From NCBI GenBank assembly GCA_010912705.1, contig POWB01000008.1, positions 44,064 to 108,063 of the forward strand: DNA of 64,000 nt, in the 5' to 3' direction. A model generated the notes under the pieces. It had not been told where the DNA came from and ran no database searches. It saw only the letters and a list, made by a program, of their open reading frames with translations. This document shows, piece by piece, positions 34,479-42,606 of this stretch. The stretch is from Halochromatium sp. GTDB lineage: Bacteria; Pseudomonadota; Gammaproteobacteria; Chromatiales; Chromatiaceae. Made by a program: the position numbers and the translations under genes. Within the stretch, counting starts at the first letter, position 1, and every line of letters begins with the position of its first letter.

Positions 34479-34787
34479 TTGAATGCTGCTCAGGTTGTGC
34501 GCGGACGGCTGTATCGTTCGATGCGGGCTCCGGCGCGGCAGGTCGACCAGCTCAGACGCAGCATCCGCGACCTCGCCGCCATCGCGTTGGAACATGCCGA
34601 TGAGCCGCAGCCCGCGCGCAAGGACCGCATCAAGGAAGCCATCAGCACGCACCTGCTCGCTGATGCCCGCGCCCACGGCTGCAGGCTGGACGAACCGCGC
34701 ATGCGTGAGCTGCTGGCCGTGGACCTGGAGCTGAATGCACAAGGACTGGAGATCTGGCTCCAACGGTGCGAGAAGCGCGGCCGTTGA
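34479..34787 (+). CDS. Unrecognised small protein at the edge of the TA island
   Basis: A 102-residue open frame from a TTG. The composition is protein-like: Arg- and Leu-rich, predicted helical, with a KDRIKEAISTHLLADARAHG stretch. I recognise no family. It may be a remnant of a larger, mobile-element-related gene, since it starts the decayed island and has no clear ribosome site. Confidence 0.35.
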   Translation: MNAAQVVRGRLYRSMRAPARQVDQLRRSIRDLAAIALEHADEPQPARKDRIKEAISTHLLADARAHGCRLDEPRMRELLAVDLELNAQGLEIWLQRCEKRGR

Positions 34788-34954
34788 GGTGAGGGCGCCG
34801 TCCTGAGCTGCACCGCACGCGCCTCGATCCATGCAGTCATGCCCTACTGTTCAAATTGGCTCAGCGCCTGCAGCAGATCAGGGCCGAATCTTTGACGGCG
34901 ACGCATGGCAAGGCTAAGTTCAAGACAGCAACTGCTCGTACCTTGGGGATCAAA

Positions 34955-34982
34955 GATGGACACTATCGGATGGACACTATCG
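34955..34982 (+). repeat. 14-base tandem duplication over the antitoxin start codon
   Basis: GATGGACACTATCG occurs twice without a gap. Each copy carries an ATG. Because 14 is not a multiple of three, only the second (34970) is in frame with the antitoxin; the first is an out-of-frame decoy. Confidence 0.85.
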
Positions 34983-35233
34983 CCGTCAACGCTGAAGGGC
35001 AGATCACCTTACCCAACACCCTGCGGCGCAGACTGGGTATCGAGACTGGCGCCGAGCTAGAAGTTTCCGAAGAGGCGGATGGCCTCCGGCTGCGGATCAT
35101 TCGCACCAGGCCATGTGCAGATGTCGCACGCTTGGCGGGCCTGGTCACAGCTCCGTCGAAAGGAGCGCCGCGCAGTCTGGAGGACTTCGATCCTGCATCA
35201 TTGCTCACGCGTGATCAAGGCAAAGGCAGATGA
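34970..35233 (+). CDS. AbrB/MazE-type antitoxin
   Basis: An 87-residue swapped-hairpin antitoxin. AVNAEGQITLPNTLRRRLGIETGAELEVSEEADGLRLRI (about 4-42) is the AbrB/SpoVT DNA-binding fold. The tail (SLEDFDPASLLTRDQGKG) would wrap the toxin. The start is the second ATG of a tandem duplication. Its stop overlaps (ATGA) the start of a truncated PIN toxin, so this antitoxin has lost its partner. Such orphans can still regulate their own promoter. Confidence 0.8.
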   Translation: MDTIAVNAEGQITLPNTLRRRLGIETGAELEVSEEADGLRLRIIRTRPCADVARLAGLVTAPSKGAPRSLEDFDPASLLTRDQGKGR

Positions 35234-35367
35234 AGTCACTCGATACCAAGGTGCTGTCGCGGTTCTTCTTCAATGACCCAGATGACCAAGAGGCCGTCAC
35301 CATCACATGCAACGACTCGAGATCACCACCCGAATTGCCGCCGACGGCATCCTCCATCTGCCGGTGA
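35230..35367 (+). pseudogene. Truncated VapC-type PIN toxin (first)
   Basis: The frame opens MKSLDTKVLSRFFFNDPDDQEAV, matching the N-terminus of PIN toxins (usually LDTNVLxRFF.NDPDD), with the first catalytic Asp kept but the following Asn replaced by Lys. Homology stops after about 23 residues and the frame ends at 35367 inside the next gene. The remaining 100 or so residues of a PIN domain are missing, apparently by a deletion that joined this module to the next antitoxin. Confidence 0.75.
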
Positions 35368-35561
35368 ACGCGTTTGCCGATCAGGAGGTCCAGGTCACGA
35401 TATCGCCGGCGCCCGTCCAAACCGCCTTAGCGATAGCCCCATTGGTCGGAGCGGATGCCTTGCGCAAGGCTAGGGATATCGGCTTTGTCGGGAGTTTCGA
35501 GGCCGAAGCCGATTTCTCGTCGTGCTATAAAGAGCAGCTGGACTGGTCGGACAAAACGTGA
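35307..35561 (+). CDS. Antitoxin-like protein of a second PIN module
   Basis: An 84-residue protein (QRLEITTRIAADGILHLPVNAFADQEVQVTI at the start) of the short antitoxin type that precedes some PIN toxins. It is an AbrB-like beta-rich N-terminus with an acidic helical tail. Its GTGA overlap with the following truncated toxin preserves the usual antitoxin-toxin coupling. Precise family not certain. Confidence 0.6.
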   Translation: MQRLEITTRIAADGILHLPVNAFADQEVQVTISPAPVQTALAIAPLVGADALRKARDIGFVGSFEAEADFSSCYKEQLDWSDKT

Positions 35562-35641
35562 TCATTGCCAATACCGGATTCTGGGTGGCTTTGGAGCTGA
35601 TCGTTGTTTCCGTTGAGAAGCCCGTTGTGGGATGTGTTTAG
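35558..35641 (+). pseudogene. Truncated PIN toxin (second), catalytic Asp changed
   Basis: The frame opens MIIANTGFWVAL, matching the N-terminus of PIN toxins that begin MIIADTGFWVAL, with the catalytic Asp5 replaced by Asn. The match ends after 12 residues and a stop follows at 35639-35641. Only the toxin start remains. Confidence 0.7.
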
Positions 35642-35708
35642 TTGCGGGCGCTTGCTCAACACCCGATTCCCAACCCACCCCCATTCATTGCCCCTGAGTC
35701 GATCGACG

Positions 35709-36011
35709 ATGACATTACCAATCAATGTCCCCCGGGAAGCCATTGCCGACTTCTGTCACCGCAACGCAATCCGTCGTCTATCGCTATTCGGGTCCGTTCT
35801 TAGAGAGGATTTTCGCCCCGATAGCGACATCGACATGCTCGTGGATTTTGAGCCGGAAGCCAGGGTGGGACTCATCGGCCTGGCCAGCATGGAAATCGAA
35901 CTGAGTCGCCTCTTGAACCGCAGGGTTGAGCTCCATACGCCCAAAGGCCTCAACCCAGGCTTTCGCGATCGGGTGCTGAGTGTGTCACAGGTGCAATATG
36001 AGCGAACGTGA
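35709..36011 (+). CDS. mntA: MntA antitoxin (minimal nucleotidyltransferase)
   Basis: A 100-residue minimal nucleotidyltransferase. GSVLREDFRPDSDID matches GSx10DxD, the active site of MNT antitoxins that AMPylate the HepT toxin. The start is the ATG at 35709; the frame is open upstream without conservation. It overlaps hepT by 14 bases, the usual order and coupling. Both proteins look full length, so this pair may be active. Confidence 0.88.
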   Translation: MTLPINVPREAIADFCHRNAIRRLSLFGSVLREDFRPDSDIDMLVDFEPEARVGLIGLASMEIELSRLLNRRVELHTPKGLNPGFRDRVLSVSQVQYERT

Positions 36012-36351
36012 CGACCGATTGAGCTTGCGGGATATGTTGGCGCATGCGCGAGAAGCCGTAGAGCTGCTCGGAGACGGCGACAGGGCGTTTCTAGCAAGGC
36101 AGCGCGTTTTGCAATTGGCCTTGACCAGGCTAGTGGAAATCATCGGGGAAGCGGCAAACCGGGTATCTCATGAAACACGACAAAACACAAGCGAGATTCC
36201 CTGGCGCGCGATCATCGGTATGCGTAACAGGCTTGTCCATGGGTATGATGTGATCGACTACGAACGACTTTGGGATACCATCACTCAAGACCTGCCACCT
36301 TTGATCAGTGCGCTGGAGGGCGCGATTAAAGATGATTCCTATAGCCTGTGA
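35998..36351 (+). CDS. hepT: HepT-type HEPN toxin
   Basis: A 117-residue HEPN ribonuclease toxin. RNRLVHGY (about residues 80-87) is the catalytic Rx4HxY motif; the Tyr is the residue modified by MntA in studied systems. The start MSERDDRLSLRDML and helical layout fit the family (formerly DUF86). It is the only complete toxin in the island. Confidence 0.88.
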   Translation: MSERDDRLSLRDMLAHAREAVELLGDGDRAFLARQRVLQLALTRLVEIIGEAANRVSHETRQNTSEIPWRAIIGMRNRLVHGYDVIDYERLWDTITQDLPPLISALEGAIKDDSYSL

Positions 36352-36373
36352 AGCAGAGGGGCAGACCACTGCC

Positions 36374-36660
36374 CTAATCCGCCTCGTTCTCAGCGATGGC
36401 TCGGTCGATCTCGTCTGTATTCATCCGAGCATAGGCCCATGCATTGATCAGGTCTTCCGCGCGCAACGTCGGGTAGCTGGCTAGCAGTTCGGCTTCGCTC
36501 AGCCCCAAGCGCTGCCCCTGAACCAGGGTCCAGACCGGGATGCGGGTGCGCACGATACAGGCAGCACCACCGCAGACGCCGGGGCGCTTTTCGATACCGG
36601 CCGCCGAGCCGCCGAGCCGCCGAGCCGCCGAGGTCTTGAACCACCCATTGCAGCACTTGC
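36374..36660 (-). pseudogene. DUF433 domain frame without its own start
   Basis: Reading the minus strand in the frame that ends at the TAG at 36376-36374 gives GIEKRPGVCGGAAC, then TRIPVW, LGLSEAELLASYPTL and AEDLINAWAY. These are features of DUF433 antitoxin-like domains. No usable start codon is found in this frame. Upstream it runs through the four-copy 8-base repeat, beyond which the DUF2283 gene lies in another frame. Gain of one repeat copy, or loss of two, would fuse the two in frame. It may be a decayed gene or the off state of a switching one. Confidence 0.65.
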
Positions 36661-36848
36661 GCTCGAACGGCGGCGGACAACTGCGGGCGGATGCGCTGAC
36701 TCACCGCCAGGACCTCGAGACCGACCAAGTGGCCCTCAGCATCGTAATCAGCATTGATTTCCGGCGCGATGGGCTTGGTCGCCTCAACCTCGGAGCATGA
36801 GATCTCGACATAGGCCGCATCCGCCTCGGGATCGAATTCCAGCTTCAT
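36390..36848 (-). CDS. DUF2283 protein, frameshifted after residue 72
   Basis: The first 55 or so residues (MKLEFDPEADAAYVEIS...DYDAEGHLVGLEVLAVS) are a clear DUF2283 domain, usually a 60-80 residue stand-alone protein. Beyond residue 72 the frame crosses an 8-base repeat (GGSAARRLGG) and reads Arg/Gly/Pro-rich residues that are the wrong-frame version of a DUF433 domain. The ATG at 36848 is 35 bases after the upstream gene's stop. The C-terminal half as written is probably not meaningful. Confidence 0.6.
   Translation of the reverse strand: MKLEFDPEADAAYVEISCSEVEATKPIAPEINADYDAEGHLVGLEVLAVSQRIRPQLSAAVRAQVLQWVVQDLGGSAARRLGGRYRKAPRRLRWCCLYRAHPHPGLDPGSGAALGAERSRTASQLPDVARGRPDQCMGLCSDEYRRDRPSHR
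36601..36632. repeat. Four perfect copies of an 8-base repeat (CCGCCGAG)
   Basis: Plus-strand units at 36601, 36609, 36617 and 36625. It lies exactly at the junction of the DUF2283 and DUF433 frames. Since 8 leaves remainder 2 on division by 3, copy number sets the downstream frame: with four copies the two domains are out of frame, with five or two they would be in frame. Confidence 0.9.
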
Positions 36849-36882
36849 GCCGATGACGATGTGTTGACCTTGGTCTGACCTA

Positions 36883-37450
36883 TCACGGCAAGGCACTTTC
36901 AAGCAATTGGCCGTAGTCTTGGTTGCGCTCGCTCAGCCGCTGCCCATACCGAGCGATCTGCTCCAGATCTGCTTGTGCCGATTGGATTTCGTCGCTAAAA
37001 CTGGCCCAGTTAATACTCTCGCCAACCGCATTGCCAATCGACACCGCGCTGCTCGCGAAGTGGATCGAGTAGGTCCAAAACCCGATGCCGAGTGCGATGT
37101 CCGTGGCGGTGCTCATCGCATCGGAGACGACCGTGCTGAAGGTGCCCATCCAGTCCGGCTTCACAAACTCCAATGCATGGTTGTAATAAGCCAGCGCAAA
37201 GCTCGCTTCCAGGTCAAAGGTGTCCCGCACGCGGGTATTCATAAAGGCATCGAAGCTGAACGCTCCGGTCGCGTCTGCAACTCCAGTGCCAGCCCGATAG
37301 GCATCACTGTAACGGTAATCCACGGTCAGATTCCAAAGGAAGCGCTGGCGTAAAGGTTTCAGCCGCGTTTGCGTTGCTTAGCAGGAGGCTTGTCCATAGC
37401 CATACAAGCACTCCAGACGCTGTCAGTACCTGACTGAAAAGCTGCTTCAT
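36883..37450 (-). pseudogene. Secreted protein of unknown function with a frameshift
   Basis: The ATG at 37450 starts a good signal peptide (QLFSQVLTASGVLVWLW..., ending NANAA near residue 30), but this frame stops at 37304. One frame over, RQRFLWNLTVDYRYSDAYRAG leads into a 146-codon frame (GTG at 37323, stop at 36883) with no signal of its own. A single-base change near 37330-37360 would join them into about 180 residues. It is either a true frameshift, a sequencing error, or two unrelated frames. No family recognised; aromatic-rich, probably exported. Confidence 0.45.
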
Positions 37451-37531
37451 GATCCATCACCCCTGAAAATCAATCCCAACCGTTTTACCGCTGAATTGTA
37501 AGGGTATCGACTTCGCTCATGGCTCTGCAAC

Positions 37532-37771
37532 TTGACCGGGCGCCATGTCGACTTTGGCTGCTTTCAATCTCGCACGAGACGACGAGCCGTCGCCGCCGAT
37601 CCCGAGAGCGGTAAGCGCAAGAAGGGAGACCTATCAGCGCTGCATGTGTATCAGTTCCGGGCGCTTGGCCAGCTCTATCTTCTGGGCTATAGGGTGGACG
37701 AAGGTGTTCGCCTGATCTATCTCGAAGCCGTCGGACCACACGAAAACGTCTACCGCGATCTCAAACGTTGA
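37532..37771 (+). pseudogene. 5'-truncated RelE/ParE-family toxin
   Basis: The C-terminal part (GDLSALHVYQFRALGQLYLLGY...LEAVGPHENVYRDLKR) matches the end of RelE/ParE toxins, including the final HENxYRDLKR. The first 30-40 residues of the fold are absent: upstream of about 37575 the frame reads unrelated Arg-rich sequence and has only a TTG start. No antitoxin gene follows or precedes it. Confidence 0.65.
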
Positions 37772-37786
37772 GCCTCGACGACGCCT

Positions 37787-39682
37787 TCACCGCGCATACC
37801 CCATCTCCCGCAACGACTGCGCAATCTCATCCAAGATCGCCGGATCATCAATGGTCGCCGGCATCGCCCAGGCCTCGTTATCGGCGATCTTGACCATGGT
37901 GCTGCGCAGGATCTTGCCGGAGCGGGTCTTCGGCAGCCGCGAGACGATGGCGACGAGCTTGAAGGCAGCGACCGGGCCGATCTGATCGCGCACACGCTGG
38001 ATCAGCTCGGCATTCAGCTCGGCGACACCGCGCTCGACACCAGTCTTGAGCACCACCAACCCCAGCGGTAGCTGCCCCTTAAGCGCATCATGCACGCCAA
38101 TCACCGCGCACTCGGCGACATCCGGATGGCTGGCCAAGACCTCCTCGATCTGCCCGGTCGAGAGCCGATGCCCGGCAACGTTGATCACGTCATCGGTGCG
38201 GCTCATGATCCAGATGTAGTCGTCGGCATCCTTGAAGCCGGCGTCGCCACTTAGGTAGTAACCTGGATGCCGGCTCAGATAGGCCTCGCGGAAGCGCTCA
38301 TCGTTGTTCCAGAGGGTTGGCAGGCAGCCGGGCGGTAGCGGCAGCCGGATGCAGATGTCGCCCATCTCACCGGCCGGACGCTCATCACCCCGATCATCTA
38401 GCACGCGCACGTCATAGCCGACCATCGGCCGGGTCGGCGAGCCGGCCTTGATCGGCAGCTGCTCGATGCCGAGCGGATTGGCGGCGATGGCCCAGCCGGT
38501 CTCGGTCTGCCACCAGTGGTCGATCACCGGCTTCTCGAGCAGAACCTCCGCCCAATGCAGGGTATCTGGATCGCAGCGCTCACCGGCCAGGAACAGGCTC
38601 TGTAGGCCACTCAGGTCGTAGCGCGCCAGATACTCACCCTTGGGATCTTCCTTCTTGATCGCGCGGATCGCAGTCGGCGCGGTGAACATGACCTTGACGC
38701 CATGCTCGCTGATCACGCGCCAGAAGGCGCCGGGGTCTGGCGTGCCGACCGGCTTGCCTTCATAGATCAGCGTGGTGCAGCCAGCCAACAGTGGCCCATA
38801 AACGATATAGCTGTGCCCAACCACCCAGCCGACATCAGAGGCGGCCCAAAACAGATCGCCAGCCTGAACGTTATAGATATTCGCCATCGACCAGTGCAGC
38901 GCCACCGCATGGCCACCGTTGTCGCGCACCACGCCCTTGGGTCGCCCGGTGGTGCCGGAGGTGTAGAGGATATAGAGCGGATCAGTCGCTTCAACGGGCA
39001 CGCAGTCGGCCGGCTTGGCCGCCGCCACTGCGGCGTCCCAATCCAGATCGCGCCCTGGCTGCAGCTCAGCGGCGAGCTGCGGGCGCTGTTTGATGATGCA
39101 GGCAGAGGGCTGATGCGCAGCCTGCTCAATCGCGGCATCGATCAGCGGCTTATAGGCGACGAGCCGGTTTGGCTCGATGCCACAGGAGGCCGAGAGCAGC
39201 AGCTTGGGCTGACAATCATCGATGCGGGTCGCCAGTTCGCGCGCCGCGAAGCCACCGAAGACCACCGAATGGATCGCCCCAAGGCGCGCGCAGGCGAGCA
39301 TCGCCATCGCCGCCTCTGGGATCATCGGCATGTAGATGATCACCCGATCGCCGCGACCGACGCCCTGCGCGGCAATGGCGCCGGCCAGCGCCGCGACCTG
39401 ATCACGCAATGCCTGATAGCTGTAACCTTGCACCTGGCCAGTCACCGGGCTGTCGTAGATCAGCGCTAGGCGCTCGCCCTGGCCGGCTTCGACGTGCCGA
39501 TCGAGCGCGTTGTAGCAGGTATTCAGCCGCCCGCCCGCAAACCAGCGCGGGGTTGGCTGCGCCGCGCGGTCGAGCACCTGCTCCCAGGATTGATCCCAAT
39601 GCAGGCCCTCGGCCGCCTCTGCCCAGAAGGCCTCAGGCTGCTCAATCGAGCGTTGATAGATCTCGGCGTAGGTTTCCATCAT
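37787..39682 (-). CDS. prpE: Propionyl-CoA synthetase (AMP-forming)
   Basis: A 631-residue acyl-CoA synthetase of the PrpE type, making propionyl-CoA or acetyl-CoA from the acid, ATP and CoA. YAEIYQRSIEQPEAFWAEAA at the start, YTSGTTGRPKGVVRDNGGHAV (about 238-258), WWQTETGWAI (about 400) and the acetylation-site region PKTRSGKILRSTM (about 591) are typical. Two ATGs are adjacent; AGGGG upstream fits either. prpBCD are not nearby, so its role is probably acid assimilation in general. Confidence 0.9.
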   Translation of the reverse strand: MMETYAEIYQRSIEQPEAFWAEAAEGLHWDQSWEQVLDRAAQPTPRWFAGGRLNTCYNALDRHVEAGQGERLALIYDSPVTGQVQGYSYQALRDQVAALAGAIAAQGVGRGDRVIIYMPMIPEAAMAMLACARLGAIHSVVFGGFAARELATRIDDCQPKLLLSASCGIEPNRLVAYKPLIDAAIEQAAHQPSACIIKQRPQLAAELQPGRDLDWDAAVAAAKPADCVPVEATDPLYILYTSGTTGRPKGVVRDNGGHAVALHWSMANIYNVQAGDLFWAASDVGWVVGHSYIVYGPLLAGCTTLIYEGKPVGTPDPGAFWRVISEHGVKVMFTAPTAIRAIKKEDPKGEYLARYDLSGLQSLFLAGERCDPDTLHWAEVLLEKPVIDHWWQTETGWAIAANPLGIEQLPIKAGSPTRPMVGYDVRVLDDRGDERPAGEMGDICIRLPLPPGCLPTLWNNDERFREAYLSRHPGYYLSGDAGFKDADDYIWIMSRTDDVINVAGHRLSTGQIEEVLASHPDVAECAVIGVHDALKGQLPLGLVVLKTGVERGVAELNAELIQRVRDQIGPVAAFKLVAIVSRLPKTRSGKILRSTMVKIADNEAWAMPATIDDPAILDEIAQSLREMGYAR

Positions 39683-39810
39683 CAGATCCCCTCGAGTGGC
39701 ATTGCTTTTGTTCTAGGCGCTGTCTTGGTAAATGGCGCCAGTGGATCGCATAATGCCCCTGTCCTGCTGCTCCCTCAACTAAACCTGCGCACAGCGCACC
39801 GGAGAAATAG

Positions 39811-40194
39811 ATGAATTGGTATTTCGAGGCCTTACGCAAGTACGCTGTCTTCACCGGCCGCTCCCGACGCAAGGAGTACTGGATCTTCTTTCTCGTCAAC
39901 TTCGTCGTCGTCACCACGCTCTTGCTGGTTGATCAGCAGATTGGAATGTTCGATCAAGAGACCGGGGCGGGGCTGCTCAGCGGCATCTACTCGCTGGCTT
40001 TGCTGGTGCCGAGCATCGCGGTTGCCGTGCGCCGCCTGCATGACACGGATCGCGTCGGCTGGTGGGTTCTACTCAGTCTCATTCCAATCATCGGCTCCAT
40101 CATCCTGATCTTCTTCCTGATTCAGGACAGTACCGCTGGTGACAATCGCTTCGGTCCAAACCCGAAGGGGATTGGGGCGGGATATAACCTCTAG
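39811..40194 (+). CDS. DUF805 membrane protein
   Basis: A 127-residue protein with three to four membrane helices. WYFEALRKYAVFTGRSRRKEYWIFFL at the start and VRRLHDTDRVGWWVLLSLIPIIGSIIL mark the DUF805 (YhaH-like) family. GGAG lies six bases before the ATG. Function unknown. Confidence 0.9.
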   Translation: MNWYFEALRKYAVFTGRSRRKEYWIFFLVNFVVVTTLLLVDQQIGMFDQETGAGLLSGIYSLALLVPSIAVAVRRLHDTDRVGWWVLLSLIPIIGSIILIFFLIQDSTAGDNRFGPNPKGIGAGYNL

Positions 40195-40394
40195 CACACC
40201 AGCCCCGAGTGGTTGTGGTATTGCTCGCCCCAGTGGATTCGACACTGCTGGCCTTGATTCGAAAACCACGAAGCCAAATCAGGATTTTTCGAGGTCTCCG
40301 ATAAAAACCAAGTGTTATGGTATGGATTAGTCAAGGCGGCTGCAATGCCGCCTGAAAACGCCGACCCGTCATCTCGAGACCCGGAGACAGCACC

Positions 40395-40526
40395 ATGGCC
40401 CCTATCCTTGCCAGCCTCATCCTGATCGTGGAAGCTGCTATCGCGCTCGGTATCCTGCTCGCAATCCCCATCGCGCTCAGTTACGGCGCCTTCTCCGCGC
40501 TCCAGGGCCGGGAGCCTGGCAGCTAA
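40395..40526 (+). CDS. Small single-helix membrane protein
   Basis: A 43-residue frame from an ATG with GGAG eight bases upstream. Residues 4-29 are a continuous hydrophobic helix (ILASLILIVEAAIALGILLA), followed by a short polar tail. It sits between the DUF805 gene and a convergent hydrolase gene. No family recognised; gene reality is suggested by the ribosome site and the hydrophobic design. Confidence 0.45.
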   Translation: MAPILASLILIVEAAIALGILLAIPIALSYGAFSALQGREPGS

Positions 40527-40534
40527 GCCGATAC

Positions 40535-41233
40535 TTACCACCTTGGCCAGTGGGCGGCCAAGGGCTCGGTCGCGATACCAAGCTGACCAATGCCGGCCAG
40601 CACCGGCGCCGGATCTGGAGTGAGGCCGATCAGCAGCACGCCAACCCCCATCAGGACTAGCGTCCAGGGCCAGGCGCGTAGGCTGATCGGCTTGAGTGCG
40701 GTGCCAAACGAGCGTTTCACACGCCGATCCAACAGATCAACACTGGCGATCTCGTCCATCGTCAGATGGGTGAGATAGCCAAGCAGCACAAAGCCACCCG
40801 CGAGCCAGGCCATCAGTGCGTCCAAGCGCATCAAGGTATCAGCGACTACGGTCACCGCCAGGGTCACCACAACCGCCATCAGCAGCGTGTGCCAGATCCC
40901 CCGATGCACCGTCAACCGTCCAAATGCCCAACGTAGCGGAAAGGCTACCAGCAGCGCGACACCGATCCAAACCCCAACCTGCTCGAACAGGCCAATATGC
41001 CCAGCGAGCCGAAACGCGACCAGAAAGCCAACAATGATGCCGCCGATGTTGAAGAGGCCGCGCACCGGCTTCGAATCATCAGCATCGATATCCGGCAGCA
41101 GGCTAGCGGCCGTACCAAGCACGAACAGGGTCTGGGTCTCGGTACTGCTCGACAGCCCTTCGCCATAGCTTGCAAAGGCCGCGACGCCTGACATGAGGGC
41201 ACCGCCGGTCAGATGCGCACGGAAGTTAGCCAT
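40535..41233 (-). CDS. YdjM-type membrane metal-dependent hydrolase
   Basis: A 232-residue membrane protein. NFRAHLTGGALMSG (His near residue 6), LLPDIDADDSKP (about 48) and HRGIWHTLL (about 111) carry the metal-binding His/Asp set of the YdjM/LexA-regulated hydrolase family. About five membrane segments. Substrate unknown. Confidence 0.85.
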   Translation of the reverse strand: MANFRAHLTGGALMSGVAAFASYGEGLSSSTETQTLFVLGTAASLLPDIDADDSKPVRGLFNIGGIIVGFLVAFRLAGHIGLFEQVGVWIGVALLVAFPLRWAFGRLTVHRGIWHTLLMAVVVTLAVTVVADTLMRLDALMAWLAGGFVLLGYLTHLTMDEIASVDLLDRRVKRSFGTALKPISLRAWPWTLVLMGVGVLLIGLTPDPAPVLAGIGQLGIATEPLAAHWPRW

Positions 41234-41319
41234 CCAATGCGCTCCAATCAGCCGCGCTCCAAAGCGGCGTAATCCAGGCAGACTGGACCAACAGCTGTTG
41301 CCGTTTAGGTTGTTGCCGC

Positions 41320-42606
41320 TTAGACAGATTCATCTCCCACGACGGTGCTTTGGTCTGTCCGCGCCAGGCGGATCGCGCTGATCCGAGCCTCACGTAACCG
41401 CTTTGGGATCAGTGCCTTATCAGACATGGCCTGGGCGATCTCCCCCGCATTCACCGCAGCCGCAGCCTGCGCGAGCCGACGCATCAACGCCGCCTGCGGA
41501 TAGGCGCGCTCTTCGTAGCCGGTGCGGCCCCGGAAATCGGCCTCACAGGCAGTCAGCATCTGCTCGAAGCGCTCAGGACGACGGAATAGATCAACGCCAT
41601 CAAACAGATCCTGAATGGTCGCTGCCCGTAGCTCGGCGACCTTGTGCACCTTGCCATGGAAGCGCGCGGTGATCCGCGCCAGCTCGCAAAAGCGCTTTGG
41701 CACCCGCAGCCGCGCACAAAGATCGGACAATAGGGTCACACCGCGCTCCTCATGGCCATGATGGCTCGGCAGGATCTCAGGTGGGGTGGTGCCCTTGCCA
41801 AGATCATGACAGAGTGCGGCGAAGCGGATCTCGGGACGCAGCGAGAGCTGCGCCGCGGTATCAAGCACCATCATCACATGCACCCCGGTGTCGATCTCAG
41901 GATGCCATTTGGCCGGCTGCGGCACGCCCCAGAGCCGGTCCAGCTCTGGCAGCAGACGCTGCAAGGCACCGCAAGCACGCAGGGTCTCAAAGAACACCGA
42001 CAGCCGCGCGCCTGAACACTGCTCGCCGAGCACCTTGGCGATCTCGGCCCAGACCCGCTCCGGCACCAGCGCATCGACCTCGCCGGCCTCAACCATCTGG
42101 CGCATCAGCGCCAAGGTCTCCTCGGCGATGCGAAACCCATGTCCTTGCAGGCGCGCAGCAAACCGCGCGATGCGTAGGATGCGCACCGGGTCTTCGCTGA
42201 AGGCCGGCGAGACGTGGCGCAGCCAGCGCCGCTCTAGGTCAGCGAGACCGCCGTAAGGATCGATGATCTGACCATCCGCGGTCTCAGCGAGGGCGTTGAT
42301 GGTTAGATCGCGCCGCTCGAGATCCTGCTCCAGGGTAACGCCTGGCTCAGCATGGAACACAAAGCCGTGATAGCCGGGGGCGGTCTTACGCTCGGTCCGC
42401 GCGAGGGCATATTCGTCTTTGGTCTGCGGATGCAAGAAGACCGGGAACTCCTTGCCCACGGGCAGGAAGCCGCGCCGCAGCATCTCGTTTGCATCGATGC
42501 CGATCACCACGTAATCGCGCTCGTCGACCTCAAGCCCCAGCAGGCGATCACGCACCGCACCACCGACCAGGTAGTACTCCAGACCTTGACAAAAATGATC
42601 AATCAT
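41320..42606 (-). CDS. cca: Multifunctional CCA tRNA nucleotidyltransferase
   Basis: A 428-residue enzyme that adds or repairs the 3' CCA of tRNA. YYLVGGAVRDRLLG (about 11) and DERDYVVIG (about 28) form the nucleotidyltransferase site, RRDLTINALA (about 98) and EDPVRILRIARFAARL follow, and a C-terminal HD domain (FAALCHDLGKG, about 264; HHGHEERG) gives the phosphohydrolase activity of gammaproteobacterial enzymes. Length slightly above E. coli Cca (412). Confidence 0.95.
   Translation of the reverse strand: MIDHFCQGLEYYLVGGAVRDRLLGLEVDERDYVVIGIDANEMLRRGFLPVGKEFPVFLHPQTKDEYALARTERKTAPGYHGFVFHAEPGVTLEQDLERRDLTINALAETADGQIIDPYGGLADLERRWLRHVSPAFSEDPVRILRIARFAARLQGHGFRIAEETLALMRQMVEAGEVDALVPERVWAEIAKVLGEQCSGARLSVFFETLRACGALQRLLPELDRLWGVPQPAKWHPEIDTGVHVMMVLDTAAQLSLRPEIRFAALCHDLGKGTTPPEILPSHHGHEERGVTLLSDLCARLRVPKRFCELARITARFHGKVHKVAELRAATIQDLFDGVDLFRRPERFEQMLTACEADFRGRTGYEERAYPQAALMRRLAQAAAAVNAGEIAQAMSDKALIPKRLREARISAIRLARTDQSTVVGDESV

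Noticed and set aside
36601-36632. Possible CRISPR-like array
   Set aside because: Units are 8 bases without spacers; a simple tandem repeat.
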